A stretch of 64,000 nt of DNA, from contig NZ_CP026498.1 of the NCBI RefSeq assembly GCF_002953255.1, forward strand, positions 1,220,703 to 1,284,702, in the 5' to 3' direction. The position numbers and the translations under genes are program-made. Position 1 is the first letter of the stretch; each line of letters opens with the position of its first letter. Positions 28,404-36,628 of the stretch are shown here, piece by piece. Below the pieces are notes generated by a model. That model was not told the DNA's origin. It saw only the letters and a list, made by a program, of their open reading frames with translations, and did not search any database. The DNA comes from Streptomyces sp. CB01881. GTDB taxonomy: Bacteria; Actinomycetota; Actinomycetes; Streptomycetales; Streptomycetaceae.

Positions 28404-29251
28404 AGCGGTGTCTCCGGGATGGGCCGGGCGGGGGCGAGGGCTTCGGCGGCGAGGTTGACGCTGATGGCGAGCAGGCCGATGGCCAGGCACGGTGCGCCGA
28501 CGGCCCAGGGGTTGAGGGTGATGCCCGGGGCGTTCTCGCGAATCATCAGGGCCCAGTCGGCTTCCGGGGGTTGGGGGCCGAGCTGGAGGAAGGCGGCGAC
28601 GGAGACGATGTAGACGCCTTCGACGAAGCGCAGGCCGAACAGGGCGAGGAGGGTGGAGCGCAGGTTGGGCAGGACCTCGCGGACCGTCAGGTGCCACAGG
28701 CCCTCGCCGCCCGCAGCGGCGGCCTCGACATAGCCGGTGGCGGCGATGGGGGCGGCTGCGGCGGAGACGATCCGTACGGCGTAGGGGATGCCCAGGAGGG
28801 TGGCGGCGGCTGCGACGGCGAGGCGTCCGCCGCCGGGCCAGGCCAGGGCGATGAGCATGATGGCGAGGACGGAGGGCAGGAGGATCGTCAGGTCGGCGGT
28901 GCGTTCGATCCACCGGCCGACGGCGGGGCGCAGGGCGGCGAGGATGCCGAGGGCGGTGGCGGCTGCGGTGACGATGAGGGCGATGGCCAGGGCGGTGGCG
29001 ATCAGGGGTGCTCCGCCGCTCAGGAGGCGGCTGAGGACGTCGCGGCCGAGCTGGTCACCGCCGAGCGGCGCACCGGCGCCGTCCCCGGCGTAGGGGAAGG
29101 TGACGGGGGTGTCGATGGGGTGGGGGGCGAGGAGCGGTCCGGCGAGGGCGAGGACGACCAGGAGCAGTGCGGGGACGGCGCGGACGAAGACGCGTCCTTT
29201 CCGCCGGGCGGCGGGCGGGGAGGCCGCTGCTGTCGGGGCGTCGGCGGTCAT
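28400..29251 (-). CDS. ABC transporter permease (DppC-like)
   Basis: This 283-residue inner-membrane permease has an N-terminal DppC-type segment (LAGPLLAPHPIDTPV, GGDQLGRDVLSRLLSGG) and about six membrane spans; the EAAxxGG-like coupling motif reads EAAAAGGEGLWHLTVREVLPN. ATG at 29251 overlaps the upstream permease stop as ATGA. It forms the channel with the DppB-like partner. Confidence 0.9.
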   Translation of the reverse strand: MTADAPTAAASPPAARRKGRVFVRAVPALLLVVLALAGPLLAPHPIDTPVTFPYAGDGAGAPLGGDQLGRDVLSRLLSGGAPLIATALAIALIVTAAATALGILAALRPAVGRWIERTADLTILLPSVLAIMLIALAWPGGGRLAVAAAATLLGIPYAVRIVSAAAAPIAATGYVEAAAAGGEGLWHLTVREVLPNLRSTLLALFGLRFVEGVYIVSVAAFLQLGPQPPEADWALMIRENAPGITLNPWAVGAPCLAIGLLAISVNLAAEALAPARPIPETPL

Positions 29252-30228
29252 CGGCGCTCTTCTCCGAGGGTGGTGGTGCGGATGAGGTCGGCGAGCAGCA
29301 GGAGCAGGCTGATGGCGGCGCCGGCTGCGGCCACGACTCCGGCGACCAGCGCGGTGTCGCGGTCGCTGATGGCTCCGGCCAGGAGGGCACCGATGCCGGG
29401 GTAGTTGAAGAGGGTCTCGACGACGACGGTGCCGCCCAGGAGCATGCCGGCGGAGGTGGCGATGCCGACGGCGATGGCGGGCAGGGCGCCGGGGAGCATG
29501 TGGTGGCTGAGGACGCGCCGGCGCGGCAGGCCGTCGAGGACGGCTGCCTGGACGTGCGGCAGCGCGGCCTGGTCGGCGAGGGCTCCGCGCACGATGCGGG
29601 TGTTCCAGCCGATCTGGGGGATCGCGAGGGAGAGCAGGGGCAGGGCGAGCATGGTCCACGACTCGGGTCTGCCGTCGGGGCCGGTGAGTGTGACGGCGGG
29701 CAGCCAGCCGGTCCACTGGGACAGCAGGAGCAGGAGGGCGACGGAGACGACGAACTCCGGGAGCGCGAACGCGGCGGTGGAGACCGCGTCGATGGTGCGG
29801 TCGGTGCGTCCGCCCGGGCGCAGCGCGGCCCAACTGCCGAGCGCGAGCGCGCCGATGGTGCTCAGGGCGAGGGCGAGGGTGCCGAGTAGCAGGGTGTTGG
29901 GGAAGGGCCCGGCGAGGACGTCGGTGACGTGCCGGCCGCGTGCGGTGGTGCCGAGGTCGCCGGTGGGCAGGCCGGTCATCCAGTCCCAGAAGCGCTCGGC
30001 GACCGGGCGGTCGAGCCCCAGGGCGGTGCGGCGGGCGGTGAGGTCGGCGGCGGTGACGCCGCGGTCGGCGGTCGCGCCGGCGGCGTCTCCGGGGAGGAGC
30101 TCGACGGCGGCGAAGACGCCGGCGAGCAGGACGACGAGCATGGCCAGGCGCCGTGCCACCTGCCGGGCGGCCCGGCCCGCATCGGGGAGGATGCGGGCCG
30201 GGAGACTGTGCGACCGGAGCGTGGTCAA
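29248..30228 (-). CDS. ABC transporter permease (DppB-like)
   Basis: This permease of about 326 residues has the DppB layout: an N-terminal membrane span (RRLAMLVVLLAGVFAAVELL), a periplasmic-type loop, then a transport domain ending FNYPGIGALLAGAISDRDTALVAGVV. The start is uncertain. I used TTG at 30228, which overlaps the lipoprotein stop; GTG at 30159, just before the first membrane span, is a good alternative. Longer in-frame starts would sit inside the lipoprotein gene. Confidence 0.85.
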   Translation of the reverse strand: MTTLRSHSLPARILPDAGRAARQVARRLAMLVVLLAGVFAAVELLPGDAAGATADRGVTAADLTARRTALGLDRPVAERFWDWMTGLPTGDLGTTARGRHVTDVLAGPFPNTLLLGTLALALSTIGALALGSWAALRPGGRTDRTIDAVSTAAFALPEFVVSVALLLLLSQWTGWLPAVTLTGPDGRPESWTMLALPLLSLAIPQIGWNTRIVRGALADQAALPHVQAAVLDGLPRRRVLSHHMLPGALPAIAVGIATSAGMLLGGTVVVETLFNYPGIGALLAGAISDRDTALVAGVVAAAGAAISLLLLLADLIRTTTLGEERR

Positions 30229-31784
30229 CGCGCCAGCCAGGTCTTTTCGAGCTGGACGCGGCCGTAGCCGGGGAGCTTGGGCAGGTCGCGCACGGCGGCG
30301 CCGACGAGGTCGATGCCGTCGGCCATGCCCCACAGCAGGTAGCCGGACTTGGCGAACTCGATCTCCTGGAGCTGGTGCAGCAGCTTGCCGCGCCCGGCGG
30401 CGTCCGCCGTGGCCATGGCCGTGCGGTAGGCCTCGTCGAAGGCCTGGTCCTTGAAGGCGGCCTCGTTCTGGCCGGCGTCGGAGAGCATCGTCTTGGACGC
30501 GAAGAAGACGACCGAGTCGTTGGTGCCCCAGTACGTGGTGTAGAGCGGGGCCTTGAGCCAGGTGGCGTCCCAGAAGATCTTGGAGTCCTGCTTCACCACG
30601 TTGATCTTCACTCCGGCCTCGCGGGCCTGGGTGGCGAACAGGGTCGCCGACTCGGCCAGGCCGGAGATGTCCTCGGTGGTGATCAGGTCGTAGGTCTTGG
30701 AGGTGTCGAAGCCTGCGTCCGCGAGCAGCTGCTTGGCCTTGGCGAGGTCACGGGTGCGCTGGGGGATGTCCTTGGCGAAGGCGGGGTCGCCGGTGCCGAG
30801 GATGTCGTTGCCGACGCTGCCGTAGCCTGAGAGGACCTGCTTGACCATGGCGTCGCGGTCGACCGCCAGCTTGAGGGCCTCACGCACCCGCGCATCGGCG
30901 AAGGGGCCGTCGGCGGTGCGCATGACGATCGGCATCGCCATGTCGTTGGGGCGGCGCAGGATCTGGACGTCCTTGCGGGCCTCGGCGGTGCGGGCGGCGA
31001 CGGCTCCGACGTTGGAGGCGACGTCGATCTGCCCGGCGAGCAGGGCGTTGGCCATGGCCTGGGGGCTCTCGAAGAGGCGGACCTCGACGGCGTCGAGGAG
31101 GACCTTGCCGCCGTACCAGGTGTCGTTGCGGACCAGGCGGGCGTTGCCGTCGCGGTACCAGTCGAGCTTGAACGGGCCGGTGCCGGGGGCGCCGGCGACC
31201 GCGTCGTCCTTGGTGTCCTTCTTGAGGACGAAGGTGGTCAGGCGGGTCAGCAGCGGCAGGTCCGCGTTGGGGTAGTCGGAGACCAGGACGACGGTCTTCG
31301 CGTCCTCGGCCTTGATGCCCTCGGGCTGGATGCCGGGCAGGCGGCTCTTGCCGGCCGGGGTGTTGCGCAGGCGCTGCAGCGACCAGACGACGTCGTCGGC
31401 CGTGACGGGTGTGCCGTCGTGGAACGTCGCGCCGTCAGCGATCGTGAAGCGCCAGGTCTTCAGGTCCTCCGACGGCTTCCAGGAGGCGGCCAGGCGCGGG
31501 ACGGTGTTGGCGGTGGCCCCGGGAACGGCCAGCGTGTCGTAGAGCAGACTGATGATCAGGTAGTCGCTCTCGTTGGCCTGCGATCCGTGCGGGTCGCGGG
31601 TGATCGCCGAGGCCTTGCCGAGAGCACCGACCTTCAGCGTCCCTCCGGCGCGGGGCTGCGAGGAGGCCGTACCCGCGGATGCGGCGTCCTCGGACCCACC
31701 CGTGCCGCTGCTGCAGGCGGCGAGCGCGCCGGCCACCCCGACACCGGCACCGGCCCACAGCAGCTGTCGTCTGGTGACGCCCAC
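30225..31784 (-). CDS. Extracytoplasmic solute-binding lipoprotein, SBP family 5 (Tat/lipobox)
   Basis: This 519-residue binding protein starts with TRRQLLWAGAGVGVAGALAAC, a twin-arginine signal ending in a lipobox with Cys near 24. The mature part has family 5 features: DPHGSQANESD, LAASWKPSEDLKTWRFTIADGATFHDGTPVTADDVVWSLQR, and a C-terminal half with the expected hinge repeats. Family 5 proteins bind peptides, opines, nickel complexes and metallophores. I chose GTG 31784 because GAGGA lies 7 nt upstream and the signal peptide begins there; a longer frame would run through the iron box. An iron box at 31818-31838 directly upstream implies iron repression, so it probably recaptures the metallophore made by the divergent genes. 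Confidence 0.9.
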   Translation of the reverse strand: MGVTRRQLLWAGAGVGVAGALAACSSGTGGSEDAASAGTASSQPRAGGTLKVGALGKASAITRDPHGSQANESDYLIISLLYDTLAVPGATANTVPRLAASWKPSEDLKTWRFTIADGATFHDGTPVTADDVVWSLQRLRNTPAGKSRLPGIQPEGIKAEDAKTVVLVSDYPNADLPLLTRLTTFVLKKDTKDDAVAGAPGTGPFKLDWYRDGNARLVRNDTWYGGKVLLDAVEVRLFESPQAMANALLAGQIDVASNVGAVAARTAEARKDVQILRRPNDMAMPIVMRTADGPFADARVREALKLAVDRDAMVKQVLSGYGSVGNDILGTGDPAFAKDIPQRTRDLAKAKQLLADAGFDTSKTYDLITTEDISGLAESATLFATQAREAGVKINVVKQDSKIFWDATWLKAPLYTTYWGTNDSVVFFASKTMLSDAGQNEAAFKDQAFDEAYRTAMATADAAGRGKLLHQLQEIEFAKSGYLLWGMADGIDLVGAAVRDLPKLPGYGRVQLEKTWLAR

Positions 31785-31817
31785 GTTCGTTCCTCGATTC
31801 GGGTCGAGCTCAACTTG

Positions 31818-31838
31818 CTTAGGTTTACCTACCCTAAG
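31818..31838 (-). promoter_or_regulatory. Iron box (DtxR/IdeR/DmdR type) before the importer operon
   Basis: CTTAGG (31818-31823) and CCTAAG (31833-31838) form a 21-bp dyad that resembles the actinobacterial iron box TTAGGTTAGGCTAACCTAA. It ends 34 nt upstream of the lipoprotein start, overlapping the expected promoter, so Fe-loaded repressor would block transcription. Confidence 0.75.
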
Positions 31839-32005
31839 TTCGAGACGGGCCGCAAGCCGCCCGACGGAGCGCACCCACTTCCGGGCCATGCGCCCCTCCG
31901 CCCCAAAGAGGCACTTGAGCTGGGAAGTTGACCCTGCGCAGCACGTGCACCTCCCCCCGGAACCGGGACTGCGCAAATGTAGACACCGAAATGTGGACGC
32001 CAGCC

Positions 32006-32025
32006 AAGTAAGGCTTGCCTTACTT
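32006..32025 (+). promoter_or_regulatory. Iron box before the metallophore biosynthetic operon
   Basis: AAGTAAGGC (32006-32014) and GCCTTACTT (32017-32025) are perfect 9-bp arms around a TT centre, a strong DtxR-family palindrome. It lies 150 bp upstream of the oxygenase gene and implies iron-repressed expression of the oxygenase/SbnB/SbnH/SbnA/MATE set. Confidence 0.8.
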
Positions 32026-32175
32026 CGAAGTCGTTGTTACGTTTCCTGTCGTCCGGCCGTTCGAGCCGCCCCGGACCCCACGCCTCCCCCGCTGCTCCCG
32101 CCTGCCGTCCCGCACCGGCGCGGTGATGCCGCGTGCCCGCACGCCCTCTCTCCCCTGTCCCCGGAAGGCCCCGCC

Positions 32176-33165
32176 GTGCCCACCTGCCCTGCCCCGGTAC
32201 GCCATCTCGACACCGCCGCCGCCGCGGAACTGACCGCCACCGCCGCCAAGCTGCTGGACTTTCACGGCTCCGCGACCAGCCCCCACCTGCTGGCCGACCT
32301 GCCCGTGATGTGCGCCCAGCTCAGCGACGGACTCCGGCACGCGCTGCGCCCGGTGGACACCGCCGACGGCCTGTTCGTGCTGCGCGGCCTGCGCCCGGAC
32401 GACGTCGAACTCGGCCCCACGCCCGGCCACTGGTCGACCGTCGGCGACGCCGGCGCGCTGTGGGACGTGGTGCTCCTGCTGGTCTCCGCGCTGATGGGCA
32501 CCCCGATCGCCTGGGACGGCCAGCAGGACGGCCGGTTCGTGCACAACATCGTCCCGTCGCCCGGCCACGAGAGCGAGCAGACCGGCGCCTCCAGCTCCGT
32601 CCTGCTCACCCCCCACACCGAGGACGCCTTCCACCCCGGCCGCGCCCACCTGCTCCTGCTGTGCTGCATGCGCAACCACGACGACATCGCCACCACCGCG
32701 GCCAGCGTGCGCCTGGCCGACCTCGCCGACGAGGACGTCGCCCGGCTGAAGCGTCCGGTCGCACCGATCCTGCCCGACGACGCCTACGAGCAGGCCCAGA
32801 AGTTCGCCGGCCGCCCCGCACCGGTGCCCACCCTCTTCGACTCGCCCCAGGGCCTGACCATGCGTTACGACCCGGCCTACACCCCGCTGGAAGAAGCCGA
32901 CGAGGCGTGGCGGGAAGCGTACGGGCGCCTCGGACAGGAGCTGGCCCGCGTCTCGGTCGCGGTGAGCCTGCGGCCCGGCGACGTCCTGGTCGTCGACAAC
33001 GACCTCGTCGTCCACGGCCGCGTCCCCTTCCGGGCCCGCTACGACGGCACCGACCGCTGGCTCAAGCGGGCCTCCGTGCGCGTCGAGGGCCGCCCCACCC
33101 GCCCGGTCGCCGAACACGACGAGCACGGCTACGGTCAGGCCGCCCTCACCGCCTGGGCCTCCTGA
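32176..33165 (+). CDS. Fe(II)/2-oxoglutarate amino-acid hydroxylase (VioC/AsnO-like)
   Basis: This 329-residue non-haem iron oxygenase matches the clavaminate synthase-like group that hydroxylates free amino acids such as arginine (VioC) or asparagine (AsnO). Metal ligands: His147 and Glu149 in PHTEDAFHPGRA (a His-x-Glu variant typical of this group) and distal His280 in VVHGRVPF; Arg294 or Arg298 in RWLKRASVRV probably binds 2-oxoglutarate. RNHDDIATT after the HTE motif is also group-specific. GTG 32176 follows GGAAGG by 8 nt; longer frames run through the iron box. With SbnA/B/H-like partners, beta-hydroxylation of arginine for an EDHA-like metallophore is the best guess; substrate is inferred. 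Confidence 0.88.
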   Translation: MPTCPAPVRHLDTAAAAELTATAAKLLDFHGSATSPHLLADLPVMCAQLSDGLRHALRPVDTADGLFVLRGLRPDDVELGPTPGHWSTVGDAGALWDVVLLLVSALMGTPIAWDGQQDGRFVHNIVPSPGHESEQTGASSSVLLTPHTEDAFHPGRAHLLLLCCMRNHDDIATTAASVRLADLADEDVARLKRPVAPILPDDAYEQAQKFAGRPAPVPTLFDSPQGLTMRYDPAYTPLEEADEAWREAYGRLGQELARVSVAVSLRPGDVLVVDNDLVVHGRVPFRARYDGTDRWLKRASVRVEGRPTRPVAEHDEHGYGQAALTAWAS

Positions 33166-33218
33166 CCAGCCCTCCCGCCTTCCAGACGCCGCCTCACCCA
33201 TCCGAAAGGGCACCCCAC

Positions 33219-34208
33219 GTGGACCGGGACGACACCACCCTGCGCGTACTCTCCACCAGCGACCTCGCCGGCCTGGACATCACCCTGGCCGACGTCGTCG
33301 ACACCGTCGAACAGGCCTACCGCAACCTGGCCGCAGGCCAGTCCGACAACCCGCGCAAGCTCACCGTCAAGCCCGCCGACGGGCACTCCGTCTCCTACGC
33401 CATGCTCGGCCGCGACGGGGCCCGCAACGTCGTCGCCATCAAGACCTCCTACAAGCACGGCCTCGACAAGGGCCGCGACGAGCAGCACTACTACACGACG
33501 CTGACCGTCTACGACGACGTCACCGGTCTGCCGGTCGCCATGATGGACTGCTCCCGCATCGGCTCCCTCCGCACCCCGGCCGTCTCCGCCCTGCTGGCCC
33601 GCGAGTGCGCCGCCCCCGACGCCTCCACGGCACTGGTGATCGGCACCGGCACCCAGGGCCGCCTCGCGCTGCCGTTCCTGCTCACCACCCTGCCGAAGCT
33701 GGAGCGCCTGCTGCTGTCCGGCACCCACCCCGACGGCATCACCGCCGTCCGTCAGGAGCTGGAGCGCCACTTCCCCGGCCGCGAGCTGGAGTTGGTCACC
33801 GACCTCAAGCGCGCGGCGCGCGACGCGGACATCGTCGTCGCCACCGCCGGCGGTCACACCCCCGCCGCCGTCGAGGCCGACTGGCTGAAGCCCGGCGCAA
33901 CCGCGATCCTCGTCGGCCACGGCCTCGCCCCGTCCACCCTGCACCGCGCCGACCGGGTCATCGCCACCAGCGAGGCCCAGATGCGCGTCACCGGCACCGA
34001 CATGGCCGACGCCGACGGCAACCTGCCCGCCGTCGACCTGGAACTGCCCGTCGTCATCTCCGGCGTCTCCAAGGCCCGAACCGCCCCCGACCAGCGGATC
34101 TTCGCCTACAACAGCGGCCTCGTGGTCACCGACATCGCGCTCGGCCACCGCTTCGCCCAGCTCGCCGCCGACCAGAACCTCGGCACCGAGGTGGCCCTGT
34201 GGCGCTGA
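33219..34208 (+). CDS. SbnB-like ornithine cyclodeaminase-family dehydrogenase
   Basis: This 329-residue NAD-dependent enzyme belongs to the ornithine cyclodeaminase/mu-crystallin family and resembles SbnB: KTSYKHG with Lys75, MMDCSRIGSLRTPAVSALLA (108-127) and the dinucleotide motif IGTGTQG (141-147). SbnB oxidises the SbnA adduct N-(1-amino-1-carboxy-2-ethyl)glutamate to release 2,3-diaminopropionate and 2-oxoglutarate; the same fold can run as a reductive aminase. GTG start with GAAAGGG upstream. It overlaps the next gene by 10 nt. Confidence 0.88.
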   Translation: MDRDDTTLRVLSTSDLAGLDITLADVVDTVEQAYRNLAAGQSDNPRKLTVKPADGHSVSYAMLGRDGARNVVAIKTSYKHGLDKGRDEQHYYTTLTVYDDVTGLPVAMMDCSRIGSLRTPAVSALLARECAAPDASTALVIGTGTQGRLALPFLLTTLPKLERLLLSGTHPDGITAVRQELERHFPGRELELVTDLKRAARDADIVVATAGGHTPAAVEADWLKPGATAILVGHGLAPSTLHRADRVIATSEAQMRVTGTDMADADGNLPAVDLELPVVISGVSKARTAPDQRIFAYNSGLVVTDIALGHRFAQLAADQNLGTEVALWR

Positions 34209-35536
34209 CCCTGCCCGCCCACCCCGACCCGCTCGCCGAGCGCATCCACGCGAGCGGCCTGCTCCAGGAACTCGCCCACGGCCTCGGCGGCGGGTTCCAC
34301 TACCTGCTGCCGGAGCGGTTCGACGCCAACCTCGCCGCGTTCCGCACCGCCCTCACCGAAGCCGGGGTGAGCGGCAAGGTGTACTTCGCGAAGAAGGCCA
34401 ACAAGGCCGCCGCGTTCATCGAACGCTGCGCCCGTGCGGGCGCCGGCGTGGACGTGGCGAGCCCGGGCGAGCTGCGCGAGGCGCTCGGCCACGGCGTACG
34501 CGGCGAGGACCTCGTCGTCACCGGCCCCGCCAAGGCCGAGGCACTGCTGCGCGTCGCGGCCCTCCAGGGCGCGCTCGTCGCCGTCGACTCCCTCGACGAA
34601 CTGGAGCGCGTCCTGCACCTGGACACTCCCCGGCCCGTCCGCATCCTGCTGCGCCGCTTCCCGCCCGCCCAGCCCGGAAGCCGCTTCGGCCTCGACGACG
34701 ACCAGCTCGACGCCGCGCTGCCGCGCTGCGCCTCGGCGGGTGCGCGGGTCCGGATGGAGGGCTTCAGCTTCCACCTGTCCGGCTACGAGGTGCAGCCCCG
34801 CACCGACCTCGCCGGCGAGCTCGTCGAACTGTGCCTCAAGGCCAGGGCGCTGGGACTGCAGGCCGACCGGATCAGCATCGGCGGCGGCTTCGCCGTCGAC
34901 TACGTGCCCGCCGGTTCCTGGGAGAGGTTCCTCTCCGACCAGGGCCCCGACGACTACCACGGTGGCAAGGCCTTCACCGCGGGCGACTTCTACCCCTACC
35001 ACTCGCCCGTCGCCGGCCCCGACGCCCTGCGCGCGATCCTCGCCGCCCGTCCGGGCGGAGCCGGTGACCCACTGGCCCAGCGGCTGCGCGAGGCGGGCGT
35101 GATGCTGCTGCTGGAGCCCGGACGCGCACTGCTCGACCGGGCCGGGTCCTCCGTCTTCCCCGTCCAGGGCGTCAAGGACCGTGCCGGGTACGGCATCCTC
35201 ACCGTGGACGGCACCAGCCTGAGCCTGTCCGAGCAGTGGTTCAACAGCGAGTACCTGCCCGAGCCGCTCCTCCTTCCGCGGTCCCCCGGCGAGGACGCCG
35301 AGGAGTTCCGGGCGTGCGTCGGCGGGGCCAGCTGCCTCGACTCCGACCTCCTGAGCCGGCGCAAGATCGCTTTCCCCGCCCGGCCCCGCCCCGGCGACCT
35401 CCTCGTCTACCCCAACACCGCCGGCTACCAGATGGACTCCAACGAGTCCCCCTTCCACGAGCTGCCGTTGCCGCCGAAGGTCGTCATCGACCACCCGGAC
35501 GGCTCGGTTCGGCCGCGCTGGCGCCTCGACCGCTGA
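34199..35536 (+). CDS. SbnH-like fold-III PLP decarboxylase
   Basis: This 445-residue enzyme belongs to the alanine racemase-fold amino-acid decarboxylases. PLP lysine is Lys66 in FAKKANK, glycine-rich IGGGFAVDY binds the phosphate, and Cys379 with Asp in GASCLDSDLL comes from the partner-subunit motif CxSxD. SbnH of staphyloferrin B decarboxylates a diaminopropionate-containing intermediate, leaving an ethylenediamine unit. The GTG at 34199 lies inside the end of the SbnB-like gene with GAGGTGG upstream, so the two are co-translated. In this locus it would make the ethylenediamine core of an aminopolycarboxylate; that is inferred. Confidence 0.88.
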   Translation: MALTLPAHPDPLAERIHASGLLQELAHGLGGGFHYLLPERFDANLAAFRTALTEAGVSGKVYFAKKANKAAAFIERCARAGAGVDVASPGELREALGHGVRGEDLVVTGPAKAEALLRVAALQGALVAVDSLDELERVLHLDTPRPVRILLRRFPPAQPGSRFGLDDDQLDAALPRCASAGARVRMEGFSFHLSGYEVQPRTDLAGELVELCLKARALGLQADRISIGGGFAVDYVPAGSWERFLSDQGPDDYHGGKAFTAGDFYPYHSPVAGPDALRAILAARPGGAGDPLAQRLREAGVMLLLEPGRALLDRAGSSVFPVQGVKDRAGYGILTVDGTSLSLSEQWFNSEYLPEPLLLPRSPGEDAEEFRACVGGASCLDSDLLSRRKIAFPARPRPGDLLVYPNTAGYQMDSNESPFHELPLPPKVVIDHPDGSVRPRWRLDR

Positions 35537-35573
35537 CCCCCCCGCACACCACGTTCTGACGGAGCTTCACGCC

Positions 35574-36605
35574 ATGACCGACGCCTTGACCCGCCCCCCG
35601 GTGGTCAGCCGGATATCCGACCTCATCGGCTACACCCCGCTGTTCGAGCTGGCCCGCGCCGACAACGGCGCCCGCCTCCTGCTGAAGCTGGAGATGTTCA
35701 ACCCCACCGGCAGCGCCAAGATCCGCATGGCCCGGCAGATGGTGCTCGACGCCGAGGAGCGCGGGCAGCTGCGCGAGGGCGGCCACATCATCGAGTCCAC
35801 CTCCGGGAACACCGGCCTCGGGCTCGCCGTGGTCGCCGCCGAGCGCGGCTACCGCTTCACCGCCGTCGTCGACAACCACGCCGCCGCCGACAAGCTGCGC
35901 GGCATGAGGGCGATGGGCACCGAACTCGTCTACGTCGACGCCGACACCGACGGCGAGGAACTGCACACCGCCGCCCGCGAGGAACTCGCCGAGGAGATGG
36001 CCCTCGGCAAGGACAACACGTTCTTCACCGAGCAGCACAACAACCCCAGCAACGCGGTGGGTTACCACGCGGTCGGCCGGGAGATCGCCCAGGCCCTCGA
36101 CAACCGGGTCGACGTGCTGATCGGCGCGGTCGGCACCGGCGGCGGCCTGTGCGGCACCGCCCGCGAGCTCAAGAAGTACGTGCCGGGCGTCGCGGTCGTC
36201 GGAGTCGAGCCGAAGGGCTCCATCGCCTTCGGCCCTCCCGCCCACGACTACTACCAGTCCGGCACCGGCACCCCCGAGGGCGCCACCATCGGCCTGCTCG
36301 TCGACTACGACCTCATCGACGAGGGTGTCAAGGTCGGCGACATCGAGGCCTTCGCCACCGCCCGCGTCGTCGCCCGCCGCACCGGACTGCTCATCGGCGG
36401 CTCCGCCGGAGGCGTCGTCCACGACGCCCTGGCCCGCCTGACGACGCTGCCGCCGGACGCCGTCATGGTCGCGTTCATCAACGACGGCGGCGAGAAGTAC
36501 ATGGACACCGTCTTCAACGACGACTGGATGATCGCCCGCAACCTCATCGACGAGGCCGTCGAGGCCGACATCGACGAGTCCCTCTCCAAACTCCGCACGC
36601 CCTGA
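35574..36605 (+). CDS. SbnA-like cysteine synthase-family PLP enzyme
   Basis: This 343-residue fold-II PLP enzyme has the cofactor lysine Lys49 in NPTGSAKIR, the STSGNTG loop (79-85) and GTGGGLCG near 188. SbnA-type enzymes replace the phosphate of O-phosphoserine with the amino group of glutamate instead of making cysteine. Tight grouping with SbnB- and SbnH-like genes argues for a diaminopropionate or N-substituted diaminopropionate role rather than cysteine supply. The loop KIRMA, where true cysteine synthases have KDR, also fits the divergent branch. GGAGC precedes the ATG. Confidence 0.88.
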   Translation: MTDALTRPPVVSRISDLIGYTPLFELARADNGARLLLKLEMFNPTGSAKIRMARQMVLDAEERGQLREGGHIIESTSGNTGLGLAVVAAERGYRFTAVVDNHAAADKLRGMRAMGTELVYVDADTDGEELHTAAREELAEEMALGKDNTFFTEQHNNPSNAVGYHAVGREIAQALDNRVDVLIGAVGTGGGLCGTARELKKYVPGVAVVGVEPKGSIAFGPPAHDYYQSGTGTPEGATIGLLVDYDLIDEGVKVGDIEAFATARVVARRTGLLIGGSAGGVVHDALARLTTLPPDAVMVAFINDGGEKYMDTVFNDDWMIARNLIDEAVEADIDESLSKLRTP

Positions 36606-36628
36606 CCCCAAGAGACGTGACAACCGCC

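Larger units (their letters stand above)
31785..32175. other. Iron-controlled divergent promoter region, 391 bp
   Basis: There is no gene here. Two DtxR/IdeR-type boxes (31818-31838 and 32006-32025) face the leftward importer and the rightward biosynthetic genes. The rightward leader, from the second box to the oxygenase GTG, is about 150 nt. Confidence 0.8.
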
